Shown piece after piece: positions 17,079-25,453 of a DNA stretch of 44,741 nucleotides (its first letter is position 1; the number at the start of each line of letters is the position of its first letter). This stretch comes from Rhodospirillales bacterium (GTDB lineage Bacteria > Pseudomonadota > Alphaproteobacteria > Rhodospirillales > UBA2165): the NCBI GenBank assembly GCA_028345065.1, contig JAOMCN010000001.1, forward strand, positions 85,605 to 130,345, given 5' to 3'. The notes beneath the pieces are model-generated. The model saw only the letters and a list, made by a program, of their open reading frames with translations. It was not told where the DNA came from and made no database searches. Both the position numbers and the translations under genes were made by a program.

Positions 17079-18835
17079 TTAATCGTCTTTTTCTCGGCCC
17101 AGTCGATGAAAATTTCGATTTCCAGATGGATGTAGCAGCTGGGCCCTGGTGTTTCATAGGTCGAGAAACTACCCATCCAGGCTGGGAAGATCTTGACTTC
17201 GTGGAGCCCTTTGACACCCCTGATAAATTGGTGGATGCAGACCGAATGGCTGCGGCACTGGTAGATACTCTCGCTGGTAACTGGGCGGAGCGTCTCAACA
17301 CGCTCCATAAGATCGATCGACCAGTAGCCTTCTGGTATCGATACCTGTTGTTGTGGTTATCGCTGGGTACAACAGCACTTTGGGCCCGCTGGCGCAATTT
17401 CGAGGAGTTGGTTCGACGGCATGGCCAAAAAAGCCTGACAGTATACGTCGCAACCGACCTCGGTCGCAGAGAATTCGCCGATTTGACTGACTTCATGCAG
17501 AGTCTGAATTTTGATCCGATAGTTCAGTTTGAAATTGACTCGATGATTGCCAGGTCGCTTGCGCCGCCAGATTGGAATTTGGTTGAGAGTACTTCCCCTT
17601 TGGTGCATCGAACTTCTCCCAGTGCTCCGATCCGGGGGGACGAAACCGGGTCACCGGTTGCGGTGAGGATGCAAAAAATTATACCGCGTCTGCCTTTTGA
17701 TCATCTTCCTGGGATCCGGGTTGCAAAATTACCGCTATCGCTGTTCGTAGCTATGCTTCCGCGCAGTCGAGTCGAGCTGCCAGATTACCGGCCGTCAGCG
17801 GATAAGTTGGCCGATTTTTCCGCCGACTTTCTCGCGCTTCTTGATAGTGTACTGACAAACATGGTACCCGACACAATCGGAGGGGCTAATTTCTGTGAAC
17901 TCGACCGGGTAGCGAGCAGCATTCGCTACTTTCCCGGACGCCTTTATATCGCCAACACGCGGTCGGTTATTGACCGTCAAAGACTGATCGTAGCCCATGC
18001 GTTGATCGCTGGGGAACGTCTCGTCAGTATTCAGCATGGTGGCTGGGACGGAACCGGAGGAACAATACCGTGGAGTCGCCCGACGTACGCCCCGGACCAC
18101 GCTCACTTGACATGGGGCTGGGAATGTCAAGCTGATCTTCCGGTTCGGGGAATCCCCTATTTGGCGCCTGCACTGGCTGCCTTTCGCAATCAGCACCGGC
18201 AGATCAGACGCGAGCTTATTTTTGTAGGTGCTCGGATCGCTGTGCATGGAATGCGGTTCGATTGTGTGCCGCGCCCCCGCGAGGTGATTGCGTACCGCAA
18301 ACAGAAAGTTCGGTTTTTCAAAGAACTGAATCCCGAAATTATGAGCGATACAATTTATCGCCCGAAGCCTCAGGGTCTATCGGACCTTGAAGATGAAGCT
18401 TATGTGCTGCGCCATATTCCTGATCTCCCGATCCTTGCAGGCGATTTAAATGCCCGCATGACAAGTTGCCGTCTTGTTGTCCTAGATCACCCTGGAACGG
18501 CGCTACATTTTGCGCTGGCGGCGAATATCCCGGTTGTATGCTTCTGGAACTGGCCTGACTGGGCGCTTTGCAAGGAGGCCCAGCCCTATTTCGAGGCGCT
18601 ACATGAAGCCGGCGTATTGTATACGGATGCCGAGGCCGCAGCCGAGCATATTAACAGCACGTGGGAAGATATACCGCGATGGTGGTCGTCGCGCCCGGTT
18701 CAGGGTGCCGTAGTTGCATGGCGTCAGAGATACGCCCGTACCGGGCCGTTCGCGCGGCTCAGATTGTTTTTTACGGTTTGGAAATTGAATCGTCTGGAGG
18801 ATTATAACGCAGCGGCCTCCGCGAGTTTAGCTTAG
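17075..18835 (+). CDS. LIC12162-type putative transferase
   Basis: A 586-residue soluble protein starting at GTG 17075, overlapping pseC by 4 bp. It resembles the large putative transferases of the LIC12162 type (first defined in Leptospira O-antigen loci). Supporting segments are RFFPG-like YFPGRLYIANTR, LVSIQHGGWDG, TWGWE, YRPKPQG and LVVLDHPGTALHFALAANIP, the last being the GT-B-like C-terminal nucleotide-sugar site with a choice-of-target sentence PVVCFWNWPDW. The family is strongly linked to nonulosonic acid clusters, so it is the best candidate here to transfer the CMP-activated sugar, though no activity is proven. No membrane segments are apparent. Confidence 0.72.
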   Translation: MINRLFLGPVDENFDFQMDVAAGPWCFIGRETTHPGWEDLDFVEPFDTPDKLVDADRMAAALVDTLAGNWAERLNTLHKIDRPVAFWYRYLLLWLSLGTTALWARWRNFEELVRRHGQKSLTVYVATDLGRREFADLTDFMQSLNFDPIVQFEIDSMIARSLAPPDWNLVESTSPLVHRTSPSAPIRGDETGSPVAVRMQKIIPRLPFDHLPGIRVAKLPLSLFVAMLPRSRVELPDYRPSADKLADFSADFLALLDSVLTNMVPDTIGGANFCELDRVASSIRYFPGRLYIANTRSVIDRQRLIVAHALIAGERLVSIQHGGWDGTGGTIPWSRPTYAPDHAHLTWGWECQADLPVRGIPYLAPALAAFRNQHRQIRRELIFVGARIAVHGMRFDCVPRPREVIAYRKQKVRFFKELNPEIMSDTIYRPKPQGLSDLEDEAYVLRHIPDLPILAGDLNARMTSCRLVVLDHPGTALHFALAANIPVVCFWNWPDWALCKEAQPYFEALHEAGVLYTDAEAAAEHINSTWEDIPRWWSSRPVQGAVVAWRQRYARTGPFARLRLFFTVWKLNRLEDYNAAASASLA

Positions 18836-18937
18836 GTAAATAACTGCCTCTGCCGGAAGGTGAATTTTCAATGCTATTTGTCAAATTCGTATTGATGCCG
18901 ATTGTCCAGACCACCAACTAGTTGACGGGGAGATTCA

Positions 18938-19765
18938 ATGAAAATCTCGAGCTCTGAATTAGCCATCCATACCAAGAACTTGAAGGTGCTTGGATACACT
19001 CAACTGAGAGGCCTTTTTGGCGATACCGAATTGACGCCCGTCAGAGACCGGCTGGCAGAGGTGGCTGAGGAAATGGAGGGGACGGAATATCCTGAATTCT
19101 CGAATCTGCGCTCTGATGAGAACATAGTTTTCAATCTACAAAACAAAGACAAACTATTTGTTGATTTGCTGGGCGATCACGCGATCGAAAAGTTGCTTAA
19201 GGCCTTTATAAACGACCCGTATTATCCTGCCTTGCCGGAGGACGCGCCTAATTATATTCTGGGAGAATATGTTGCGCGGGTGAGCGGCACATCCCGATTA
19301 CGCCTCCATATCGACAGCTGGATGCCAGCTCCCGGGCCACGCACATGGATGATGCAGGTCGCTATTGCGCTAAACGATAGAGACGAAACGGATGGATGCA
19401 CGATTGCCGTCCCCGGATCGCATGTCCGTGGCGAATATACAGAGAGGGAATTCCCGGAGACCACGGCCCTGCCGGTATTGGCCGGTGACGTGATTGTATG
19501 GGATGGTAGGCTATGGCACGGGTCGGCCCCTCGAACTAGTCATCAGGAAGCCTGGATGTTGATAGCGACTTTGCAAAGGTGGTGGGTAAAGCCGCGCTTC
19601 GATATGACTAGGTCCTTGCCGCGGGAGATATACGAGCAACTCACTGAACGCCAACGTGCCCTGATGGGATATGCGTCTGTGCCACCGGCAACAGAAACGG
19701 AACATACAAATACGCGCCGGGGTTACAACGCCATCGAAGATCATCGAAAGGCTTTGTTTCGCTAG
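18938..19765 (+). CDS. Phytanoyl-CoA dioxygenase (PhyH) family protein
   Basis: A 275-residue Fe(II)/2-oxoglutarate-dependent oxygenase. The iron ligands are visible: LHIDSW (His-X-Asp, near residue 125) and RLWHGSAPR (distal His near 193), with a jelly-roll core between (DGCTIAVPGSHVRGEY, LAGDVIVWDG). Members hydroxylate small molecules. Placed between a transferase and pseG, it may hydroxylate the sugar or its N-acyl group. GGGGAG-type ribosome binding site lies just before ATG 18938 after a 102 bp gap. The stop is one base before the pseG start, so they are coupled. Substrate unknown. Confidence 0.8.
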   Translation: MKISSSELAIHTKNLKVLGYTQLRGLFGDTELTPVRDRLAEVAEEMEGTEYPEFSNLRSDENIVFNLQNKDKLFVDLLGDHAIEKLLKAFINDPYYPALPEDAPNYILGEYVARVSGTSRLRLHIDSWMPAPGPRTWMMQVAIALNDRDETDGCTIAVPGSHVRGEYTEREFPETTALPVLAGDVIVWDGRLWHGSAPRTSHQEAWMLIATLQRWWVKPRFDMTRSLPREIYEQLTERQRALMGYASVPPATETEHTNTRRGYNAIEDHRKALFR

Positions 19766-19766
19766 G

Positions 19767-20774
19767 ATGGACATGCCGTCTAACGCGGAGAGCTGGTCTG
19801 TTTTATTTCGCGTTGACGGCGGAGATGGAATTGGTGCTGGCCACCTGATGCGATGTCTAGGTCTGGCGCAGGAATTTGTAGACCAAGGCGCCTCATGTCG
19901 ATTATTAACGGCGACGGTGGCCGCGCCGGGGGTTGATAAGTGGCTGAATGAAGGTATTCCGGTATATACTATCAGCCCTTCGGATCCTGATGAGAAATCG
20001 GTGGCCGAATATGCGAAGGCTTACGCCGCCGATTGGATCGTGATCGACGGCTATCATTTTAATGATGTATATCGTGCTGGGATAAGGTCCGAGGTGCGCT
20101 CCCGGTTAATAATGTATTTCGACGGACCGCCGGCACCCGCAGCCTGTGACCTAATGATCAATCAGAACCCTGGCGCAGAGAAAAATTGCCGGCAAACGGA
20201 TAAAACTCTGCTTGGCGTTGGATTTGCTTCTCTCAGGCGGGAACTAAGATACATTCGAACCGAAGCTAGCGGTGTTCCGGCTGTTCTTCTTACATTTGGC
20301 GCCGGCGATTATGACGAAATTATTTATGAAATTATGCGCCATCTATCAGAAAGTAAGTTAGCGTATAACGTTGAAGCAGTCGTTGCTACCCAACGCCTGG
20401 CCGCCCTTGAAAAGGATACGCGATTCAAAGTGACGCCGTTTATTGATCAAATTCCGCGATTCGGCCAGACAGACGTCGCTATCTGTGCGGGTGGCGTCAC
20501 TAGCATCGAACTTGCGGCAGCCGGGATTCCAACGGTAATCGTTCGTCTGGCCAACAATCAGACCGGCGTCGACGCATTAGTTGATTCTGGCGCCTCGCTA
20601 TTCGCAGGGACCGGTGCTGACGCGGCGGCAAACGCAGCTTCTCTGTGCCTAGAGCTGATTCACGACACCGAACGGCGGAATCGTATGTCGGATTGCGGGC
20701 GGTTCCTAGTCGATGGCTTAGGTGCAAAACGGATAATCGCTGCGATGACTGAACAGGAAATCAGACATGATTAA
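19767..20774 (+). CDS. pseG: UDP-2,4-diacetamido-2,4,6-trideoxy-beta-L-altropyranose hydrolase, PseG
   Basis: Removes UDP to release the free 2,4-diacetamido sugar before PEP condensation. The 335 aa protein opens LFRVDGGDGIGAGHLMRCL, with the conserved Gly-His pair near residue 25 that includes the catalytic His. The C-terminal GT-B-like half has LTFGAGDYDE and CAGGVTSIELAAAGIPTVIV. ATG 19767 follows the PhyH stop directly with TAGG upstream; the frame stays open further back but that part is antisense to the family pattern. It overlaps the synthase gene by 8 bp. Confidence 0.85.
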   Translation: MDMPSNAESWSVLFRVDGGDGIGAGHLMRCLGLAQEFVDQGASCRLLTATVAAPGVDKWLNEGIPVYTISPSDPDEKSVAEYAKAYAADWIVIDGYHFNDVYRAGIRSEVRSRLIMYFDGPPAPAACDLMINQNPGAEKNCRQTDKTLLGVGFASLRRELRYIRTEASGVPAVLLTFGAGDYDEIIYEIMRHLSESKLAYNVEAVVATQRLAALEKDTRFKVTPFIDQIPRFGQTDVAICAGGVTSIELAAAGIPTVIVRLANNQTGVDALVDSGASLFAGTGADAAANAASLCLELIHDTERRNRMSDCGRFLVDGLGAKRIIAAMTEQEIRHD

Positions 20775-21813
20775 AATAGAAAATCGCCAGATTGGTGGTG
20801 GCGCACAGTCTTTTGTCATCGCGGAGGTCGGTGTAAACCATAACGGCGACCTTGATGTTGCAAAGAATATGGTGGATGCAATCGCTGCAGCGGGTGCCGA
20901 TTGTGTGAAATTCCAAACTTTCGATGCGGAGGAATTCAATAACAGTGCTAACGAAACCTACACTTATATCTCGCAGGGCAAATCAGTGACGGAGTCGATG
21001 CTCGCCATGTTCAAGAGATTAGAGCTAGAAAAGGAGGATTTTGCGCGTCTATACGATCACGCGCGGGGTCTCGGACTGATACCCTTGTCAACTCCGACAG
21101 ATAGGGTCGCGGTCGATCTGCTGGATGACCTCGGCACCGGGGCCTTCAAGATTGGATCAGACGATATTGTCTACACGCCTTTTCTTGACTATGTCGCGCG
21201 AAAGGGCAAGCCAGTCATTATTTCTACAGGAATGGCTACGATCGATGACATCGACCGAGCAGTTGCAACTATCCGCGATTCTGGAAATGATCAGATCATT
21301 ATTTTGCATTGTGTTTCGCTCTATCCCACGCCTGACGAAAGCGTAAACCTTCGCAGAATGCAGCAAATAATGGGGCGTTACGGCTACCCGGTTGGGTTTT
21401 CTGATCATAGCAGCGGCGTCACGGCTGCTGCCGGAGCGGTCGCGATGGGCGCCTGCATTGTAGAAAAACATTTTACTCTAGACAAAAATATGCCCGGACC
21501 GGACCATCATTTTTCGATGAACCCGGCAGAATTGGCCCAAATGACATCGACGATCCGACAGCTGGAGCGGTGCCTCGGTAGTGGAAATCTAGATCCGACC
21601 GAGGAAGAGCTAAATATGCGCGATATTTCAAGGCGCTCTATCGTTGTCGTACGTGACCTTCCGCAAGGGCATACTATCGATACCTCGGACCTTGCATATC
21701 GCAGGCCTGGAACCGGCCTGTTGCCTTTCGAAACGCCAAAACTCGTTGGTCGCCGACTAAAACGTGCATTGCCCGCTAGGACCCTGATCTCAATGGACGA
21801 TCTCGCGACGTGA
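20767..21813 (+). CDS. Sialic acid synthase family protein (NeuB/LegI-like), in the PseI position
   Basis: PEP-dependent condensing enzyme that makes a nine-carbon nonulosonic acid. The 348 aa protein has the TIM barrel (1-285) and a C-terminal antifreeze/SAF domain (290-345, with DLPQGHTIDTSDL and RRPGTGL). Its N-terminus reads FVIAEVGVNHNGD and GADCVKFQTF, and later HFTLDKNMPGPDHHFS. These are NeuB/LegI-type signatures; PseI enzymes typically read IAELSANHAG and lack the GPDH segment. Yet it follows pseG with an 8 bp overlap. So either PseI function is carried by a NeuB-like enzyme, or the product is a different nonulosonate. Symbol left blank because of this conflict. Confidence 0.85.
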   Translation: MIKIENRQIGGGAQSFVIAEVGVNHNGDLDVAKNMVDAIAAAGADCVKFQTFDAEEFNNSANETYTYISQGKSVTESMLAMFKRLELEKEDFARLYDHARGLGLIPLSTPTDRVAVDLLDDLGTGAFKIGSDDIVYTPFLDYVARKGKPVIISTGMATIDDIDRAVATIRDSGNDQIIILHCVSLYPTPDESVNLRRMQQIMGRYGYPVGFSDHSSGVTAAAGAVAMGACIVEKHFTLDKNMPGPDHHFSMNPAELAQMTSTIRQLERCLGSGNLDPTEEELNMRDISRRSIVVVRDLPQGHTIDTSDLAYRRPGTGLLPFETPKLVGRRLKRALPARTLISMDDLAT

Positions 21814-22508
21814 CAACGGATTATGACTGGCAAGGTTTTTGGGGCCGAAAGGCTAACGATGACTCGGCTCTCAGTGCCTCTGGGCGCGGTTCTACGAGTA
21901 TTACGACGTTTTTGCATATTGTCGCTGACGTCTTTGATGTACTCAAACCTTTGCCGTCCGACCATGTTCTTGATCTTGGGTGTGGGCCAGGAATGTTCTC
22001 GGTGGTGATGGCACCACTGGTCGCACGCGTTCATGCCGCCGACTTGGCGCCAGAGATGGTTGCGCTGGCTGCTGCAAACCTTGAGCCATACGCGAATGCG
22101 ACAGCGGATGGCGGTTCGCTTACCGACACGGGTCAACCGCTGGAATCATTCGACAAGGTCCTTGTCTATAGCGTGCTACAGTATTTGCCATCTATAGAAG
22201 ATGCCGCTGTCGCCTTCAGGGAACTTGCGCGTGTGATGCGTCCGGGTGCAGTCGGCTTTCTTGCTGCCAATCCCGATCCCTATCTTCGTCACAAGAGGGT
22301 CGCCCAGATCAACGCCAATCCGAATAAGGAAGCACGCAAACATGAGAGGAGCCTTATCGAACAAATTCTGTGGATATCACGGGTGGAAGCTATTTCGATG
22401 GCCGCCGACTCAGGTCTTGAAGCGTTCGCGCGCGGAGAAAATCGGCTTACGAGCCAGCACGAATTTATGTACGGACTCGTCGTGCATAAACCAATCGCGG
22501 GGACCTGA
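21810..22508 (+). CDS. Class I SAM-dependent methyltransferase
   Basis: A 232-residue Rossmann methyltransferase with motif I VLDLGCGPGMFSVV near residue 53, HAADLAPEMVALAAANL, VLVYSVLQYLPS (motif IV) and VMRPGAVGFLAANP. It starts at GTG 21810 with a 4 bp overlap on the synthase gene and ends overlapping the next gene by one base, so translation is coupled on both sides. It probably O- or N-methylates the sugar made by the cassette; the acceptor is unknown. Confidence 0.82.
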   Translation: MTTDYDWQGFWGRKANDDSALSASGRGSTSITTFLHIVADVFDVLKPLPSDHVLDLGCGPGMFSVVMAPLVARVHAADLAPEMVALAAANLEPYANATADGGSLTDTGQPLESFDKVLVYSVLQYLPSIEDAAVAFRELARVMRPGAVGFLAANPDPYLRHKRVAQINANPNKEARKHERSLIEQILWISRVEAISMAADSGLEAFARGENRLTSQHEFMYGLVVHKPIAGT

Positions 22509-22993
22509 TGTTCGAAACGCGTGATTCATTCCGTAGGGCATTTCTCGATATGATCGGGAACAAAGACAATGCGTATCATCCGCTAGTCTGGATCAACGGT
22601 GAACCGGAGATCGGACCGGGCACTTATATTGGTGGTTTCTCGGAAGTGAACACCGGTAACGCACGCGTTACCATTGGGGCTGATTGTGATATTGCGTCCT
22701 TCGTTGCAATTAACGCCGCCGATTCACATCGTCGCGCGATCGGTATTTCCGATGAGTTAGAGTACTGCGATATCATAATTGGCGACAACGTTTTTATTGG
22801 ATCCCACTGCGCCATACTAGGAGGCGCAGACATTGGTCATCATTCTGTCATCGGGGCCGGTACGATTGTGCGGGCACAACATATACCTCCCTTCTCACTT
22901 GTCGTCGGAAACCCGATGATTGTGAGAGAGGAGTACTATCGCGCTGAATACGAGGCGCGACATGGAGAATCTACCGGCGATGATCCCACATAA
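22508..22993 (+). CDS. Left-handed beta-helix (hexapeptide repeat) acyltransferase
   Basis: A 161-residue transferase of the LbH family. The hexapeptide rungs are visible: IGPGTYIGGFSEV, VTIGADCDIASFVAI, IIGDNVFIGSHCAILGG and IGHHSVIGAGTIV, ending VVGNPMIVREEYY. A His lies in the loop segment NAADSHRR, matching the catalytic His position of WbbJ-like O- or N-acetyltransferases. No GNAT-type PseH occurs in the cassette, so this protein could supply the N-4 acetylation needed between PseC and PseG, or it may acylate the second amino sugar made by the neighbouring DegT aminotransferase. It starts one base before the end of the methyltransferase. Confidence 0.82.
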   Translation: MFETRDSFRRAFLDMIGNKDNAYHPLVWINGEPEIGPGTYIGGFSEVNTGNARVTIGADCDIASFVAINAADSHRRAIGISDELEYCDIIIGDNVFIGSHCAILGGADIGHHSVIGAGTIVRAQHIPPFSLVVGNPMIVREEYYRAEYEARHGESTGDDPT

Positions 22994-24050
22994 CAGGCCT
23001 TTGATCACAGGCGCCGACAAGCAGGCTGTCGCCGATGTTCTGGAGTCCGGTTATATTGCGCAGGGGCCAGAAATTGCGGCGCTCGAAACTGATTTCATCG
23101 ATATCTATGGCGGAGGAGCCGCCTGCGCGGTTTCCTCCGGGACCGCAGCATTATTTCTGGCGCTAAAAGGTATGAAAATCGGCGTCGGTACATCAGTGGC
23201 GGTGCCGACTTATTCATGCTCATCTCTGCTCAACGCTGTCCATATGGTTGGCGCAACACCTCTAGTAGTCGATGTTCGCAAAGATGATTTCACCATCGAA
23301 GCAGTTGCGCTTGAACAACATGCAAAAGTGGTTGATGCGGTGATCGCAGTGCATTCTTTCGGCGCGCGGGCGGATATTGCCGCCCTGCAACACCTGAATA
23401 TTCCAGTTCTTGAAGATTGTTGCCAGTCGATCGGAGGCATGTTTAAGGGTCGTCCGATGGGTTCGGACGGAACTTCGGCAGTGTTTTCATTCTATGCCTC
23501 GAAGATTGTCACTGGCGGACAAGGCGGGATGATTTGGGACCGGACAGGGGCCGTGTCAGAGGCTGCGCGAGACTACCGCGAATTCGATTGTAGGGAAGAA
23601 TACGTTCCGAGATTTAATTTACAGATGACTGATATGCAGGCGGCAATGGTGCGCAGCCAGTTGCGGCGCCTCAGCGATATTCGGGCGCGGCGTCAGAAGA
23701 TACACGGTATTTATAGGGCCCGTTTGAATTCCAGTCTGGGTATCCAGCAAGGTCTCGAAGATAAAGACCGTCTGCCACACCGATTTGTCGTCAGGTTTCC
23801 AGACCTGGAGGCCCGCGAGGCGGCAAAACGGAAATTCGAAGTCGCTGGGATCACTGTCATTGTGCCTATAGAGCGGTATGAATTGTTACATCGTTATCTC
23901 GGACTCGATCCAGACGAATTTCAGGTGGCGGAATCTCTTGCCGATACAACCCTCTCGCTACCGCTTTATCCAGCGCTACAGGACAGCGATATTGCGCGAG
24001 TAGCCGATGTTCTTTCCGATGTTCGCAAAACCATTCTCGCCAACCCTTAA
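22980..24050 (+). CDS. DegT/DnrJ/EryC1 aminotransferase
   Basis: A second PLP-dependent sugar aminotransferase (356 aa), distinct from PseC. It shows IPHNRPLITGADKQAV, LESGYIAQGPEI, AVSSGTAALFLALKG, VPTYSCSSLLNAV, EDCCQSIGGMFKG and FSFYASKIVTGGQGGM with the PLP Lys near residue 175. Family members usually begin MIPxNRP, so ATG 22980 is preferred to ATG 22962, which would add six residues. Either start overlaps the acyltransferase gene. With acyltransferase and methyltransferase upstream and WbqC downstream, it suggests a second amino-sugar branch. Confidence 0.87.
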   Translation: MIPHNRPLITGADKQAVADVLESGYIAQGPEIAALETDFIDIYGGGAACAVSSGTAALFLALKGMKIGVGTSVAVPTYSCSSLLNAVHMVGATPLVVDVRKDDFTIEAVALEQHAKVVDAVIAVHSFGARADIAALQHLNIPVLEDCCQSIGGMFKGRPMGSDGTSAVFSFYASKIVTGGQGGMIWDRTGAVSEAARDYREFDCREEYVPRFNLQMTDMQAAMVRSQLRRLSDIRARRQKIHGIYRARLNSSLGIQQGLEDKDRLPHRFVVRFPDLEAREAAKRKFEVAGITVIVPIERYELLHRYLGLDPDEFQVAESLADTTLSLPLYPALQDSDIARVADVLSDVRKTILANP

Positions 24051-24060
24051 TTATCCATAA

Positions 24061-24789
24061 ATGATTCTGACCGCCCATCAACCTGTCTATCTTCCCTGGC
24101 TTGGCTTGTTTCACAAGATTGCGTTATCGGATCTCTTTATTTCATTTAACCAAGTTCAGTATCAAGATGAAGATTGGAACAACAGAAATAAGATTCTTAC
24201 ACCGGAGGGACCGTTGTGGCTGACTGTCCCGGCTCTAAACAAGGGCAGGCTCGACCGAAAATTTACCGATATCGAGATCAGCAATACCCTGCCCTGGCGG
24301 CGTAAGCATTGGAATACACTGCGGATGAACTACGGGAAGACGCCCTATTTTTCCCAGTATGCAGATTATTTTGAGGATATTTACAGGAGAGATTGGAATA
24401 CGTTAGCCGAGTTGAATGAATCGATGCTGTCCTGGTTTCTGGAAATACTGGGTATTGAAACGCCGATCCGCCGCGCCGATGAATTTGATTTCAAGGGAAG
24501 TAAGGGCGACCTTGTGCTCGACATGTGTATCCAGATGAATGCCGATGCGTTTATTTTCGGTGCCCAGGGGGAAAAATATGCGGACTTGAACGCCTTTGAA
24601 AAACGCCACATCTACGTTGTATTTCAAGAGTACAATCACCCAGTTTATCCTCAGTTGGACGACCGTTTCGTGTCGCACCTGAGCATCGTCGACCTTTTGT
24701 TCCGCTGTGGCGATAGCAGCCTCGACATTATCATGTCGGAAAATTTGGGCCGGGAAGAAATCATGTCTGCAATAGGAGTTCGCGGATGA
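24061..24789 (+). CDS. wbqC: WbqC family protein
   Basis: A 242-residue protein of the WbqC-like family found in O-antigen loci. It opens ILTAHQPVYLPWLGLFHK and has FNQVQYQDEDWNNRNKI, LTVPALNKGR, WRRKHWNTLRMNYGKTPYF and YADYFEDIYRR, the hallmarks of the family. The HQPxYLPW start suggests a nucleotide-binding HxxH-like site, and the family is proposed to act in amino-sugar modification, but no biochemical role is firm. It starts 10 bp after the aminotransferase and overlaps the deacetylase by 4 bp (ATGA). Confidence 0.88.
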   Translation: MILTAHQPVYLPWLGLFHKIALSDLFISFNQVQYQDEDWNNRNKILTPEGPLWLTVPALNKGRLDRKFTDIEISNTLPWRRKHWNTLRMNYGKTPYFSQYADYFEDIYRRDWNTLAELNESMLSWFLEILGIETPIRRADEFDFKGSKGDLVLDMCIQMNADAFIFGAQGEKYADLNAFEKRHIYVVFQEYNHPVYPQLDDRFVSHLSIVDLLFRCGDSSLDIIMSENLGREEIMSAIGVRG

Positions 24790-25451
24790 AAATTCTTGTT
24801 GTCGTTGCCCACCCGGATGACGAAGTACTTGGTGTCGGCGCGACACTGGCGCGCCATGTTTCAAACGGTGATGATGTCCACGTCCTTGTTGCGGGGGAGG
24901 GTCCCGCCGCGCGAGGTGGAAAAAGCGTCTCTAACGAGGCATTCGCCGCGGCGAAAGAAGCTGCCATGGAACTTGGAACGCACCCACCTGAACTCTTGGG
25001 GCTGCCGGACAACCGGCTGGATACATTGCCGCTGCTCGATGTGATTCAGTCGATCGAGGCTGTAATTGAAAGGGTTGCCCCGCGTGTCGTGTATACCCAC
25101 AGTGGCGCCGACCTGAATGCCGATCATCGCATCCTGCATCAAGCTGTTGTGACAGCCTGCCGCCCGCTTCCGGATAGCCTGGTTCGGAAATTATATGCGT
25201 TTGAGACGGTATCGAGCACGGAATGGTCAACTGCTGCAATGGGGGCATCGTTCCGACCGACGCATTTCGTTGGTATCACCGCCTTCTGGTCTAAGAAATT
25301 GGCGGCACTGCATTGTTATGAGAGTGAAATGCGAGAGTTTCCCCACGCCCGATCATTCGAAGCGATAGAGGCTATCGCTCGGCTGCGTGGAAGCCAATCG
25401 GGGCTCGGGATGGCAGAAGCTTTTGAAACCCTCTTGGATATAGAGAGCTAG
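24786..25451 (+). CDS. PIG-L family deacetylase
   Basis: A zinc-dependent N-deacetylase-like protein of 221 aa. The metal site motif AHPDDEVLGVGATLARH is at residues 8-24 (His, two Asp), with a further ligand region HSGADLNADHRILHQAV near residue 104. Relatives remove acetyl groups from GlcNAc-type sugars. Overlap with wbqC and close spacing to the cytidylyltransferase put it in the same operon. It could deacetylate an intermediate before another acyl group is attached. Confidence 0.87.
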   Translation: MKILVVVAHPDDEVLGVGATLARHVSNGDDVHVLVAGEGPAARGGKSVSNEAFAAAKEAAMELGTHPPELLGLPDNRLDTLPLLDVIQSIEAVIERVAPRVVYTHSGADLNADHRILHQAVVTACRPLPDSLVRKLYAFETVSSTEWSTAAMGASFRPTHFVGITAFWSKKLAALHCYESEMREFPHARSFEAIEAIARLRGSQSGLGMAEAFETLLDIES

Positions 25452-25453
25452 TT

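Noticed and set aside
16783-17496. 237-codon minus-strand frame rich in Arg and Ser
   Set aside because: Antisense shadow of pseC and the transferase, a common artefact in GC-rich genes.
24403-24864. 153-codon minus-strand frame
   Set aside because: Antisense to wbqC and the PIG-L gene, both with strong motifs; no family pattern of its own.
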